Assembly: GCA_003255065.1 (NCBI GenBank) | Contig: QAOA01000393.1 | Location: forward strand, 1,431,493 to 1,495,492 | Direction of reading: 5' to 3' | Length of the DNA stretch: 64,000 nucleotides | Source: Cercis canadensis | Taxonomy: Eukaryota > Streptophyta > Magnoliopsida > Fabales > Fabaceae | Part shown: positions 47,032 to 58,664 of the stretch, piece after piece | How the letters are laid out: every line of letters starts with the position of its first letter | Position numbering within the stretch: position 1 is the stretch's first letter | The notes under the pieces: generated by a model | Told to the model about the DNA's origin: nothing | What the model saw: the letters and a program-made list of their open reading frames with translations, nothing else | The model's database searches: none | Position numbers and translations under genes: made by a program

Positions 47032-47077
47032 CACATGGGCTCTGCATCTATTGGACTAATCAGGTTCCAAGCACATG
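47032..47077. promoter_or_regulatory. Pair of CACATG motifs upstream of the JAZ gene
   Basis: CACATG occurs at 47032-47037 and 47072-47077, about 175-220 bases before the start codon. CACATG is a G-box variant known to be bound by MYC2 in jasmonate-responsive promoters, which would fit the negative feedback typical of JAZ genes. Use of these sites is inferred. Confidence 0.4.
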
Positions 47078-47251
47078 CTCAGGAAACACCCTGGTTCATT
47101 GGCTCCCATATATTCTTCCTGTCAACCTCTCATCCAGCTATCCTCAAAGTGTTAACTATAAGGTGAAAAGGGTTTTTAGAATCAAAGAGTTGCCATCCAA
47201 TTCCCACAAAAAATAAAATCTTGTGGTTTCTTATTCGAAATTGACATAGCA

Positions 47252-48805
47252 ATGTCTAATTTCCCGGACACGGCGTTGGCGGATGGCCGGAGGCCCGGAA
47301 AGTCGCCGGAGAGGTCCAATTTTTCACAGACTTGCAACCTCTTGAGCCAGTTCCTGAAGGAGAAACGAAGCTCTGGAGGTCTCAGCCTTGGAATTGCTGG
47401 GAAAATGGAACCCATAGGTACTTTTTTTTTTTCACTTTCCCTTTGTTTTCTCTCTAATTTGGTATCTAGGTTTTGGGTTTTCGTTCGATTTGCACGGTTT
47501 TGCGCCTTGCCCACCAAGTGTTCTATCTTCTTCTTGAACCAAAAATATGAAAAGTTCATCTACGCTCTATTTAGCTATTTCTTGTGAATTTACGTTGGAT
47601 TTGCTTTGAGGTGAATGGTGTGGGAAAATTATGTGTGTTAAAGTGTTAATTAGAAATAAAAATAAGAAAATTTCTGATAGAGGTTCTTCTGGAAATCCAG
47701 GAACTTCGAAGAACTTGCTAACAAGCTTAGGAAATTCGGATTCAGCTATGGAATTTCTTCCACAGTTTGTCGAAAATCCCTGCATTAAGCAGTCTGATAA
47801 CAGGTGCGTAACAGTTTGATTTCTGCAAATATGCTTCATTCTAAGAACAAAAGAAAGGAAAAAAAATTGTGCTTGTTTTCTGGGGGTAATTTAGAATGTC
47901 CAGAATGACTGGTTGAAGCTTTGAGTTGGGTGAAATTACTGAAATACCCCCGCCTTTACCAAAAATATGTTATGGGAATAACGGTGTATGCTGGTTATAT
48001 CCTTCTGCTGCGAAGGGTCTACAAGGAAACCCAGCTTTTGCACGTACCCAGATTTGTTATTGGTTTCATGGGGATGATGAATTTTTTGCTATTTCACCCA
48101 GTTGACTGTCTAGCTTTCTAAAAGTTCTTTGCTTTCACTGATTTTAGGTCACTGGATCCCGCCGGAACCTCCCAATTGACGATATTCTACGCCGGAAAAG
48201 TGTTAGTATTTGATGCCTTTCCGGCGGTGAAGGCGACAGAGATCATGGAGTTGGCCACCAAATTGAGCTCTGATAGCTCTATAACAAACCAGAAATCCCC
48301 TACTGCTTCTGTTGCTACTGAAAATGTGAACGTTGTGAAAGTGCCTCCAACGAACACTGACCAAGAAGTCTCTCGACCAGGAACCCAATCTATTGGTTCA
48401 GGTATAAAAATGATTCCTTTTCCTCATACAAATAAAATATTTGATTCATTTGAGAGAGAATAGTTGCTCTTCACGTTTAGAAGGTTATAACTAATTCTGG
48501 GTTACATTTTTTTTTTTTTTTTTTTTGAATTAGATATGAGATACCCAAGGAGAGCATCACTTCTAAAATTCCTTGAGAAGAGGAAAGAAAGGTAAGAAAG
48601 AGTTTCATAACTATGCTATAATCTTACTTATTTTGGCTGTTTTAGTGGTCAATTAATTAATTCAATATTTATTTGTTGCAGGGTCATGGCTAAAGGACCT
48701 TACCAATTGAATAACCCAATGAGAGCTGCTCCCAAGCATGGGGGAAACAGTTCAGAAGATGACCATGAAGATCAGTCTTGCAAACACTTTGACCTTAATT
48801 TGTAG
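47252..48805 (+). CDS. JAZ5/6-like (TIFY11): JAZ/TIFY jasmonate-signalling repressor
   Basis: Coding exons: 47252-47417, 47683-47803, 48148-48401, 48534-48591 and 48682-48805, giving 240 residues with all phases matching. An N-terminal SNFSQTCNLLSQFLKEK block (family CMID-like region) is followed by the TIFY/ZIM motif at 107-114 (TIFYAGKV), which binds NINJA and mediates dimerisation. The Jas motif lies at about 187-207 (RASLLKFLEKRKER then VMAKGPY), which binds MYC factors and, with jasmonoyl-isoleucine, COI1. The protein ends in DLNL, an LxL-type EAR-like tail. Intron 4 splits the Jas motif exactly between KRKER and the PY part, the known Jas-intron position. Neighbourhood suggests the At1g17380/At1g72450 (JAZ5/JAZ6) lineage; a JAZ1/2 assignment is the alternative. 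Confidence 0.93.
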
Positions 48806-49576
48806 GTCATTGGCAGTAGTTTAGTTCATTGATTTAGGTTATACAGCAGCCCAAAGATCCTAACTATAAGATTGTAGGCCTTTCGCAGATTATTTTTTTT
48901 TAGGTTTTCAGATTTTATACATTAAATTATAATATATTCTCTATTTATTATTGTATGAAATAGGTCCATTACTATGGATCAACAAAAATGATTAGGCTCG
49001 TTAATGGGATTACTTTGAGATAATTTAAAATATTATGTATAACTATCTTCTTTCAATGTATAGTTGTCTTTTGTTACTAATGGTTACTTGCACTATTTTT
49101 GAAAAAAAAGAAGAAATTATAACTCTAATGGATTGCTTCAGCAGGCAGCAGGGATTAGGAAGAGTTTTATTTTTATCCCTTTGGCCTGATGGTATATTAA
49201 TGTCTCAACAAATAAAAGAATTGTCTCATTTTCTTGATATAAGAAAGGAATATGGTATGAATAAAACTCCAAATGATCCTTAATTAAACTCCTATAACAA
49301 ACAAATGTTATAATTACAGCACTTGGTATTAATGCAATAACTCCTTATCAATATAAAAGAGAGATAATAGTAACGTGTTACATGAGGAAATCAGTGAATC
49401 AGCATCCACCGACTCCGGAAGTTGTTGTTTTGTGTGTGACTCGGTCACACTTGTGGAACGAATGCAAACCGCGTTCCTTCCGGGCAGGGCACGTTCACCT
49501 TTAATATCTTCATGTTTCATTTTTCAAAAAGTACATAAATATAAAAAAGAGATATCACTTTCGAGAAGAATCCGCG

Positions 49577-49973
49577 TTTGAGTTTGACTTTGACAATACA
49601 ATACGCCACCTCCTTCATTTTTAAACAAAATTGGGAGTCTACCAACAAGCGTGTAAATCAGTTAGTAAGGAGCTGTTATAGCTTAACCAAGGGTCTCAAG
49701 TTCGAGTCAGTTGGTAAGGAGCTGTTATAGCTTAACCAAGGGTCTCAAGTTCGAGTTCTTGAAAATGCAGCTACATCTGTTGGGAGAGCTTTATTGTCCT
49801 TGTGGTCTTTCCCGACTCAAAACCGGATTAGTCGGGCGAAACCCGGACACCGGTGGATAACAAAAAAAAAAAAACAAAAACAAAATTGGGAGTCTTATTT
49901 TTAATGTGAAGATGCAATTTCATTACTCAACACTGTTGTAGGTGTAGTGAAATTGGGCCAGGCTTGCTTAGTT
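49577..49973 (+). mobile_element. tRNA-derived SINE with flanks, copy 1
   Basis: The body runs from about 49641 to 49884. It shows an A-box-like GTTGGTAAGGAGC, a B-box-like CTCAAGTTCGAGT, a CTTTCCCGACTCAAAACCGG segment, CGGACACCGGTGGATAAC and an A-rich tail. AAACAAAATTGGGAGTCT stands on both sides of the body, an approximately 16-18 bp target duplication. The promoter part carries a 49-base tandem duplication (49661-49709 and 49710-49758). The A and B boxes are those of a Pol III tRNA promoter, but no functional tRNA can fold here. Confidence 0.75.
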
Positions 49974-49974
49974 N

Positions 49975-50310
49975 TTTGAGTTTGACTTTGACAATACAAT
50001 ACGCCACCTCCTTCATTTTTAAACAAAATTGGAAGTCGTGTAGATCAATTGGTAAGGAGTTATTCTAGCTTAACCAAGGGTTTTAGGTTCGAGTTTTTGA
50101 AAATGCAGCTGCATCTGTTGGGAGAGTTTTACTGCCCTTGTGGTCTTTCCCGGCTCAAAATCGAATTAGTCGGGCGAAACCCAAACACCGGTGAATAACT
50201 AAAAAAAAAAACAAAAACAAAATTGCGAGTCTTATTTTTAATGTGAAGATGCAATTTCATTACTCAACACTGTTGTAGGTGTAGTGAAATTGGGCCAGGC
50301 TTGCTTAGTT
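49975..50310 (+). mobile_element. tRNA-derived SINE with flanks, copy 2
   Basis: This copy starts right after an N (49974) and repeats the flanks of copy 1, including TTTGAGTTTGACTTTGACAA at the start and GGGCCAGGCTTGCTTAGTT at the end. It has one promoter unit in place of the tandem pair, and its body (about 50037-50221) differs from copy 1 mainly by transitions. Shared flanks mean the locus was duplicated; these are not two insertions. Confidence 0.7.
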
Positions 50311-51237
50311 TTGGGTTCACTTATAAGACTTTTTGGGATCCAATACAAAATCTTATAACTTGCCCCAAATTTACGTAACAATGCAAAATGATTAATAGTC
50401 CGTTTGGTGTTGTATATATGGACTAGTGTCGTGTGCTTCTTAAAAATTGGCTTCAAGTCCAACATGCAAACACCACTTCTTACTGCAAAAACGAATAAAG
50501 GTTAAGAAGCTTGAAAATGGAGCTTCTTGATTCTTTGTCTCGAGACACCAAATTGACTTCCCCAAACAAGCACTTAAGACAGTTTGGCCAAGGTTCTATG
50601 TAGTTTAAAAGCGCTTTTTGATATTTATGACTGTGTTTTGCTACTAAACACGATGCCTTCTATTCCGTCACTCAACCCTCGTTTTGAGCCCTTGTAAATG
50701 AGAAATACGTATTTGAATGTTTTGCAGCAAAAGCTAGCTAAACTGCTTTTATATAACATGATTCTTACAAAAACGATTCGCCTAATAGCAAAAATTCACA
50801 ATAAAATCCAATAGTAGGATCTACGACCAATAAGAGAGAAAATCCTAGTCGTACATTGTGGGCTAGCTGGTCCATATACTAACAAAGCAAATGTCCAACT
50901 TAGAAAGCCACATTGGCCCCAATGTTCTGAAGGCCCGTAAAATTGTGGGCCCAATTTTAGAGGGAAATTAAAAAAAATTTGAGGAATAGAGGGGAAAAAA
51001 TATATTTATAATTGGATGTACTGAAACGCATCATACCAGCCTTGTGACTTTATCATTTCTCCTCTGCATTTAAAAAAAAAAAGATATCCTTTTATAAATG
51101 CTCCTTGTGTCCCCTGTTGTTGATTCCTCTGGTTTTTGGAGGCCTCTCCCTCATCTTTCACATTTCCTCGAGGGCCAGACTTGGGACCCCTTAACCCTAA
51201 TCGAGAAACCTACTTTCCTGGAAAATCAGCCAGAAAA

Positions 51238-54200
51238 ATGCAGAATCACAGGCTAAAGCAGCAGCAGCAAGCTTTGATGCAACAAGCTCTTCTTCAGCAA
51301 CAGTCTCTCTACCACCCTGGCCTCTTAGCTCCTCCTCAGGTTGGAGCACTTTACCATTTTTGTTCTCCATTTCCAAAATTAGTTTGATCATGTTCTGTTT
51401 TCTTTTGTAATCTTAATGTTTGTTTTGTGGGGTCGATCTTCGAGCTTTGCTAGTTCCTGTCCTCGATTGGCTGGAACACCTAGGGTTAACTTGGTTTACT
51501 TGCGCTTGTTCAGGGAATTTCTTTTTTTGGAGCTGGGTGTTTGGGTAAATGTTTTTATTTTTTTGGAATTTGGTTTCAATAAAAATCAGTGCTTTCGCGT
51601 TGTATGGAAAAGTTTGATTTCACGTTCGTTCTTTGCTTTTGGGTGGATATCTATTTATTTTGGTTTTTGTTTTTGTTGAAAATTCAACTCTGATGCAAGG
51701 ATATAGCATTGTATGCCTCACGGTGGTTAGGTACAAAATGGTCTGTAATATAGTGGCAACTTGAATTCTACTAAGTTTTCCAACCGAACAGCATGTGTTT
51801 TGAAGGTCTCGAATGCATTTACTACATAATTAAATATTTCCATAAGGTTTTTGAACTTCAAAATACTGCACTTTCCCCACTTTTCTTTAGGCATTGACTT
51901 CAATTTTCTTTTGGAAGTTTTTCTACTTTGTGCTTGCGGTGGTAAGCAGCTTTCTAATCATGTTTATGCATTTTCTAAGCTCTCTCTCTCTCTCTTTCTC
52001 TCTCATGTTTGTGAATGCTTTAAGCACATGTGACGGAGAGGCATGTGGCAGTGGGAGGGTCTATGCAGCGTCACTACTTAGTCTGGGAGTTCTAAGGACT
52101 AACAGAAAATCGCATCTATTACTCTTATGACTTGATAGAGACTCTAAGCTTTTAGTTTTATGTGTCTTTCATCTAAAGTGAAAAATATGGCAGCCATACT
52201 TCTTTCTTCCTTTTGGTTTCCATATCTTCTTATCCGCTGCGGGTGTGTAAATGTTGGAAGAGAGTTGACGTGTGGAGGTTGTGAACTTCACAAACACTGT
52301 CATATGCCCGCCCAAGAGTCTTCTTCTTCTATTTGTTGTAAACTAAAGCATGCCTAGGCTTTTAGAAATCAGGGATTGAATCTTCCATTTGCTTCTATAA
52401 ATGGTGTACGGTGACATGACATGGCTTTGAAATGTAATTTTATTGTTACAAACACTTCAACTGTGGTTTGTATTTATGCAATCTTTAGTCTTAACAGTAA
52501 CCTAAAATGCTAAAATTTGAGTATCATCCCAAGGCACGTCTAATGGCAAAGAAGATCAGGAAAAGGAAATGAAGTTTACTTGGAGAGAAAAGTAATCAGA
52601 ACTCTCTTTGCACTCAGGTCTTAGGGGCAATTAAAATTGCTATTTTCCAATGGAATTCTAAGCAGAAAACTGAAAATTTATCTTACTTGATTGACAGAGG
52701 TGATAAAGTTGGACTGGATTCCAAGTAATGTGAAGTTAGGATTTCGAACCCAGTATTTTTGTATAGGTTGTAAAATCATCAGGTTGGTTTGGTGGGATTG
52801 AGTCAAAGAATATACATGTTAATATCGGATTGTTATTTTGGTCTTTTCAATGGCTGGAGGTAATCTTATTGAGAAATTGGGGAAGAAATCTGCATAGCCT
52901 AACTTAGAGAGTTCATTTATTGACTTCAATTGGCTCTTGTTATCTGGTATATTTGAGGTTTCAATTATCCTGCTTAAGTGCTTTAGTCATACTTTCAGGA
53001 TTGCTTTTTTCTTACTGGTTTAGTTTAGTATGCATTTGCTTCTAAATTCTGGAAGTGTGTTGGGATACGGATCTCATCTACTTGCTTCTGTTAGAGTTAG
53101 AAATAAACTCTTGTAAGCTTCTTTTCATTTGTTGGGTTATATGTTTTCTCATTCCCTATTCACCCTAGTAGATGGCTCTTTTGGTGCTGCTGTCTTAGCA
53201 GATAGAATACAAACTTTTTTATTTTGATTTTTTCCTTCTTTTTCTTTTCTTTTTCACATCTTCATTTTGCAGATTGAGCCAATTCCAAGTGGAAATCTGC
53301 CTCCTGGTTTTGATCCAAGTACTTGCCGCAGTGTGTGAGTGTTTGCCTAGACATTTTCCCCTTTTTTTTCCTTTTCTATTTTGCATTTCATTTTGTATGA
53401 TTGTGGTGCGAACAAGCTTAGGTAATTATTGGTTGATTTTAATCTTTTGTTTAATTCCTTTTAAATAGTGAATGGTCTAAAGCATTTTCAAGTTGCTGAT
53501 GTTGGTTATTTTTCTTAAGTAAATATTTGTTCATGCTTCTCCTTTATAATCAATTTGGTTGCACTAATGTGTTATCTGCATGTTATTTCTTCTTTCATGA
53601 CTAAGTTATTACTTGTACCCTAATTTCTTTTGTTTCTTCTCTTCTTTTTTTAAAATTCTAGCTTCTTCATCTTTGAGAAAATGCAGGTACGTGGGGAACA
53701 TCCATACACAGGTGACCGAGCCACTTCTGCAAGAAGTTTTTTCAAATGCTGGCCCTGTTGAAGGGTGCAAAGTTATCAGAAAGGAGAAGGTATTTTTTCA
53801 AATTCTTACGTAGTTTTGTCTCATTTGATTCATAAATGTGAAGTACTGGATCAAAGTGAAGCTTACATTTGACATCTTTGTGCCTCTGTTATGCAGTCAT
53901 CGTATGGATTCATTCACTATTTTGATCGCAGATCTGCTGCTCTTGCCATATTAACTCTCAATGGAAGGCATCTGTAAGTATTGCTGTTCACTGGTCTGTG
54001 TTAGCTTGGTTAGAATTTATAGCATAAAATTTAATGCAATGCTTTTCAGGTTTGGCCAGCCTATCAAAGTTAACTGGGCATATGCTAGTGGTCAGAGAGA
54101 GGATACATCAGGTTAATTGATAATTCTATATGAATATTTATGTTTGAAACTGATGTTGTTAACTTGTGGCTCGTTATTGTGATATTTTAATTCTGATTTC

Positions 54201-54632
54201 CAGGTCATTTCAACATATTTGTTGGTGATCTCAGCCCAGAGGTTACTGATGCTACGTTGTTTGCATGCTTTTCTGTTTATCCCAGTTGTTCGTAAGATTC
54301 ATTTCTCTTATGTCTTCTTACTAAAACACTATTCTTTTCTGCATGAGATTTTAGGCAAGTTTCTATTCAAAATTAAAATTGTGTTTGGACTAGCTCATGT
54401 GATAATTGAATGGTGCATGCTGTATTATTTAGTTGACATGGCTCACTAATTTTATCATTCTGCTGGTTCCAGAGATGCAAGGGTAATGTGGGATCAGAAG
54501 ACTGGCCGATCAAGGGGTTTTGGATTTGTTTCCTTCCGTAATCAGCAGGTCCGCTTGATTTTAGTTCCCTTTTTTTCTTGTGTTTTCTCTTCAGCATAAG
54601 AATGCTTTTTAACAGTGAATGACTTTTTTGTT

Positions 54633-54665
<33 letters not shown>

Positions 54666-57600
54666 NTTTTTTTTTTCTCTTTTAAAGGATGCTCAAAGTG
54701 CAATAAATGATTTGACTGGTAAGAAATTTGCAATTCACCTTCATGCTTGCCCTTGGCATTTTTTTTTTTTTTGGGTGTTGATCCATATTGTCATTGGATA
54801 AGGCTCCAATGAGTTTGCATAATTTCATATTATTTGGAACCAAAAAATATTATCCCCAACTCAGTGAATCAATACATTGAGATAATTTCATGAATTGAAG
54901 TTTAACTTTTGATATATATATATTTTGGTCTGATAAAGACCAATGCAAGTTTTTCATGGTGGAAAATTGTGTCTAAGACTTCTTTTTGATTTAAAGTTTC
55001 TGGTATACAAGCACTATATAGTTAATTCTGCGAGGCACATATTCCTTCTCATCTCATCTGCAGTTTGTTTTTCTTGTTTGAAGAATAAAGATGTCATGTC
55101 TTTGTCTTTCAGGTAAGTGGCTTGGTAGTAGACAAATACGTTGTAACTGGGCAACAAAGGGTGCTGGTGCCATTGAAGACAAGCAAAACTCAGACACCAA
55201 GAGTGTGGTTGAACTAACAAATGGCTCATCTGGTGAGTAATTTATGCTGCAGTTCTTGAAACTGTGCTGAAAAAGGATAATATAAGTACTCTGCTTATTT
55301 TCTATCATTCTCATATTACAGATGAGGCTGGAGCTTGAGATATTTTACTGCATTTGTGTGCCTTTTGACCTAAAAAATTTGTTGTTATAGATGATTGGAT
55401 TTGTATTATATTGTTGTTTGTCCTTAATATTTCTCCTTGCACTTGATGTGTTCACCTGTTTCTTTAGTTAACAGATGGGGCACTAGGCATGCTATTAACT
55501 TACATGTTTTACCTTGCTTGTGCAGAAGATGGTAAAGAGACAACTAACAGTGATGCTCCTGAGAACAATCCTCAATATACTACCGTCTATGTGGGCAATC
55601 TTGCTCCAGAGGCAAGACTATTTCCTTTATATGTGTTTTTCCTATTTTGGATCTAATGCAAGTGATTTGGAAGTGCACTACTCATAATTGCATTGTTGAA
55701 GTGTGCAGTTTACCTCTTGTAGCTTATTGTCTTACTCTTTAGAGGCTATAGTGCTTGTCTTGATAAGTTTTTCTTTTTGGCAAAAAAGTTACTATATCTG
55801 TAAGTAGAGTATTTTTTTGGTGAAGCTAAATTTTTTGGCTTCTATAACAAAGCGTAACAAAAACTGTTTTAGCATTTTTCCCTTAATAATGACTGTTTTT
55901 CTGTTAGAGCGTATTCAACCAAGCAGTCAAGACTTATCATTTCCTCCCCCACTTTTCTAAATAAAGTATTTTAGCACTAGCTAAGGTGGACTTCTAATTT
56001 GTCTACGCTTTAATCCAATGGGCTTTTGCGTGACAGGGTTAGAGATATAAATAAAATCGACCTTGGGTCTTCACACAACCGCTTTAGCTTTTGGGGATAA
56101 GAAGCATTAAAATTATAAAATTCAATTCATTTGTAAATATTTTTTTGTGAAACTTGTTTGGAATTATTTTAACTGAATAATTCAATTCGTTTACAAATCA
56201 TTGTGTATTTAATATGTCATGATTTATAAATTCTACCACTTTTGCATAATTTATTTTCTATTTAAGAAGTATTCCAAATACACTCTTGGAAGCTGAAATT
56301 TTATAGTTTTGAAAAGAGCTTTTCTGCAACAGTAAAAGTATCTTTTTTTTTTTTTAATAAACAAAAAAAGAGGGGTGGCGTGTGTGTTGTGCATACCCCC
56401 ACAGCTTCTATGTCTCTCTTTCTATTTGACCATTCGGTTGCATATTTAAGAATATTTACCATCCAAACTACATCTTTTCTTTTAATTAATCCAATAAAGC
56501 TGGTTATTTCTACATCTGAGCTGCATACTTGAATTCTGCACAAATTGCTGTTTTCATTAAAGCCATCTTGATCTCTGGTGACTTTGCAGGTAGCCCAGCT
56601 TGATCTGCATCGCCACTTCCATGCGCTTGGAGCCGGTGTAATTGAGGAGGTCCGTGTCCAGCGTGATAAGGGTTTTGGTTTTGTGAGGTATAGTACTCAT
56701 GCTGAAGCAGCTCTGGCTATCCAGATTGGGAATACCCAGTCTATCCTCTGCGGCAAGCAAATTAAGGTGTGGCTTTCAGCTTTAAGCTTTAATGCAGTTT
56801 CCAGATGCCATATGACATACTCTATGCTCAGTTTTGATTCATATAGTTGATGTTGTTGACGACATTTGCACAAGTTGTTACCGATTCAGTAGTATAAAAA
56901 ACTTATCATGCATGAAACAATTATTTGCTTACTTCCAAGTTGTCTGAGCTACAAGTCTTCTGGGCTCTTTTTGGTCTTTGGTTTCTTCTTTATTGTTATT
57001 GTGGACATACAGTTAGTGAGATATTTTGGAGTTGTGGTCTGATGACATTACATCTATTTATCTTTTGGAATTTGCATTATTCCAAAAGGCACATGTATAA
57101 TTATTGGTTTAGAAAGTTCAAAAAATTGTGCAGATCTTGAATGTGAATCAGCCACTAACTAATGGTGGTGTGCTTTAAATAGAATTATTCAACCGTTTCT
57201 TAGATTTTTGTTGACACTTTTTTTCCTTGGAGTTGTGATTGATTCTTGTCCGTATTCAATTGATGAAAATGTACAGAAAATGAAGTTAGCATGTTACCCC
57301 TGTTCTAGGTTTTCTTCTTATCTTTTGACTACAAGAGAAAGAGATTTTGAATCTGCACATTGGGTTGTTAAAAGTTCAATGTGATTTCTGTGCATTATAT
57401 GTATCTTTTGCACTATTAGAACAGGTTCTGGTGTTGCCTGTGCTGTGTGTGTGTATGTGGTAGTGTTTTTAAGTGACAACGAAGTTGTCAATATATGGTT
57501 CTCCATGGGGCTATAGTTTTCATTTTGCTGCTGACCATTGTTACCCTGTTTCAATATAGTGCTCCTGGGGGAGCAAGGCCACTCCACCTGGAACTGCTTC

Positions 57601-57826
57601 AAATCCTCTTCCACCACCTGCTGCTGCACCTCTGCCAGCCCTCTCTGCAACAGATCTTTTGGCCTACGAGCGACAGCTTGCAATGAGCAAGATGGGCGGT
57701 GTCCATACCCTGATGCATCCCCAAGGGCAGCATCCTCTAAAACAAGCGGCAATTGGAGCAAGCCAGATATATGATGGTGGCTTCCAGAATGTTGCTGCTG
57801 CACAACAACTGATGTACTACCAGTAA
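51238..57826 (+). CDS. UBP1: UBP1-type oligouridylate-binding protein with three RRMs
   Basis: Twelve coding exons give 416 residues: 51238-51339, 53273-53334, 53687-53789, 53897-53973, 54050-54111, 54204-54291, 54473-54548, 54688-54718, 55113-55232, 55526-55611, 56590-56766 and 57560-57826. A Gln-rich N-terminus is followed by RRM1 (about 55-129, YVGNI and YGFIHY), RRM2 (about 139-217, IFVGDL and RGFGFVSF) and RRM3 (about 260-333, VYVGNL and KGFGFVRY), then a Pro/Ala-rich part and a Gln-rich tail ending MYYQ. UBP1 proteins bind U-rich introns and 3' ends, influence splicing and mRNA stability, and form stress granules resembling those of TIA-1. Intron 10 has a GC donor. The leading open frame before 51238 has no ATG, so that ATG was chosen. 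Confidence 0.96.
55612..56589 (+). other. GC-AG intron of UBP1
   Basis: Exon 10 must end after CCAGAG at 55611 for the protein to read [13 protein letters not shown]; the next bases are GCAAGA. No GT donor nearby keeps the frame. The acceptor is TTTGCAG, ending at 56589. GC donors with an AG before them are the main non-canonical class in plants. Confidence 0.8.
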
Positions 57827-58664
57827 AATAACGGGGTTCTTGTGATATGATTTAATCCTATCTATATATCCTGCCTTGTTCACGTCCAATCGTGTTAAAC
57901 TCTAGGGAGCCTTTTTTTTTTTTCCTTACGGTGGTGAGGCAGTTACCCCCACCATATTAGATATGTGTCAACATTTGTAAGTGTTTGTATCATGTATGCG
58001 GTTTTCTGCTTAATAGTGATGAGTGGCTATAATTTTATGAGGGGATGGCTGTTTAAGCAATTTTCTTCCTCATTAGTCATTACCCAATTTTGTTGGTGAT
58101 TTCACGAACACATTCATGTACATTGTGCAAATTTCAGCCGTGCAGCTAATTATTAGAAGTCTGTATAAATAAGTAGAACCCCGCTTCAAGTCGGTAATAT
58201 TTATTATCACTAATTTAGTAAGTAAATAAATTTTCAGTCGGTGGCCATTTTTTGGTTATGTAGGGATGTTAATTGGGCAGGGTTCCTTGAACCCATTGGG
58301 ACAAGACATCGCCCTTGTCTAGTATCAAGATGGTGTGAGAGCGCAACAAGCAGAGATTCAATAGGACAAATAATAAAGAAGAAATCATCAAAACAGCAGC
58401 AATTGATGCTGCTTTATATGAAGTACATATTCAAGGTAGAAGAACTCCTGTTTAAAAGTTCTGCCCTGGTACAATTAAGGTTTTATGAGATCACAATCAC
58501 AAGAGTCTATCCACAAATGACTCCTAAACTCTTAAACATAGAGATTAAAAGGAAAAAAATCCGCAGGAAATTGATGATGGAAACTGGAAAGCCATCAAGG
58601 AACTCTGTATATTACTGCCACTAATTTCTTGAAAAAGACTTATCAAATATATCGTGATGGTTGA
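57827..58664. other. Convergent spacer between UBP1 and FLU
   Basis: This is the UBP1 3' untranslated region followed by the FLU 3' untranslated region from the other strand. A 127-codon plus-strand frame at 58241-58624 has no similarity I recognise and is probably chance. Confidence 0.5.

Larger units (their letters stand above)
48806..51130. other. Spacer between JAZ and UBP1 with a duplicated SINE
   Basis: The first 150-200 bases are the probable JAZ 3' end. The middle contains the duplicated SINE locus 49577-50310. The remainder, to the UBP1 leader, carries no recognised gene. Confidence 0.5.

Noticed and set aside
49641-49884. A tRNA gene suggested by A- and B-box sequences
   Set aside because: No cloverleaf can be drawn and the segment ends in an A-rich tail inside a target duplication, so it is a SINE.
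51136-51237. N-terminal extension of UBP1
   Set aside because: The open frame has no ATG before 51238, and known UBP1 proteins start at the Gln-rich segment.
54637-54676. Long T-run with an N as a mobile element tail
   Set aside because: It directly precedes the exon 8 acceptor and is best seen as an expanded polypyrimidine tract; no target duplication flanks it.
58241-58624. 127-codon frame between UBP1 and FLU
   Set aside because: No similarity and it overlaps the expected 3' untranslated regions.
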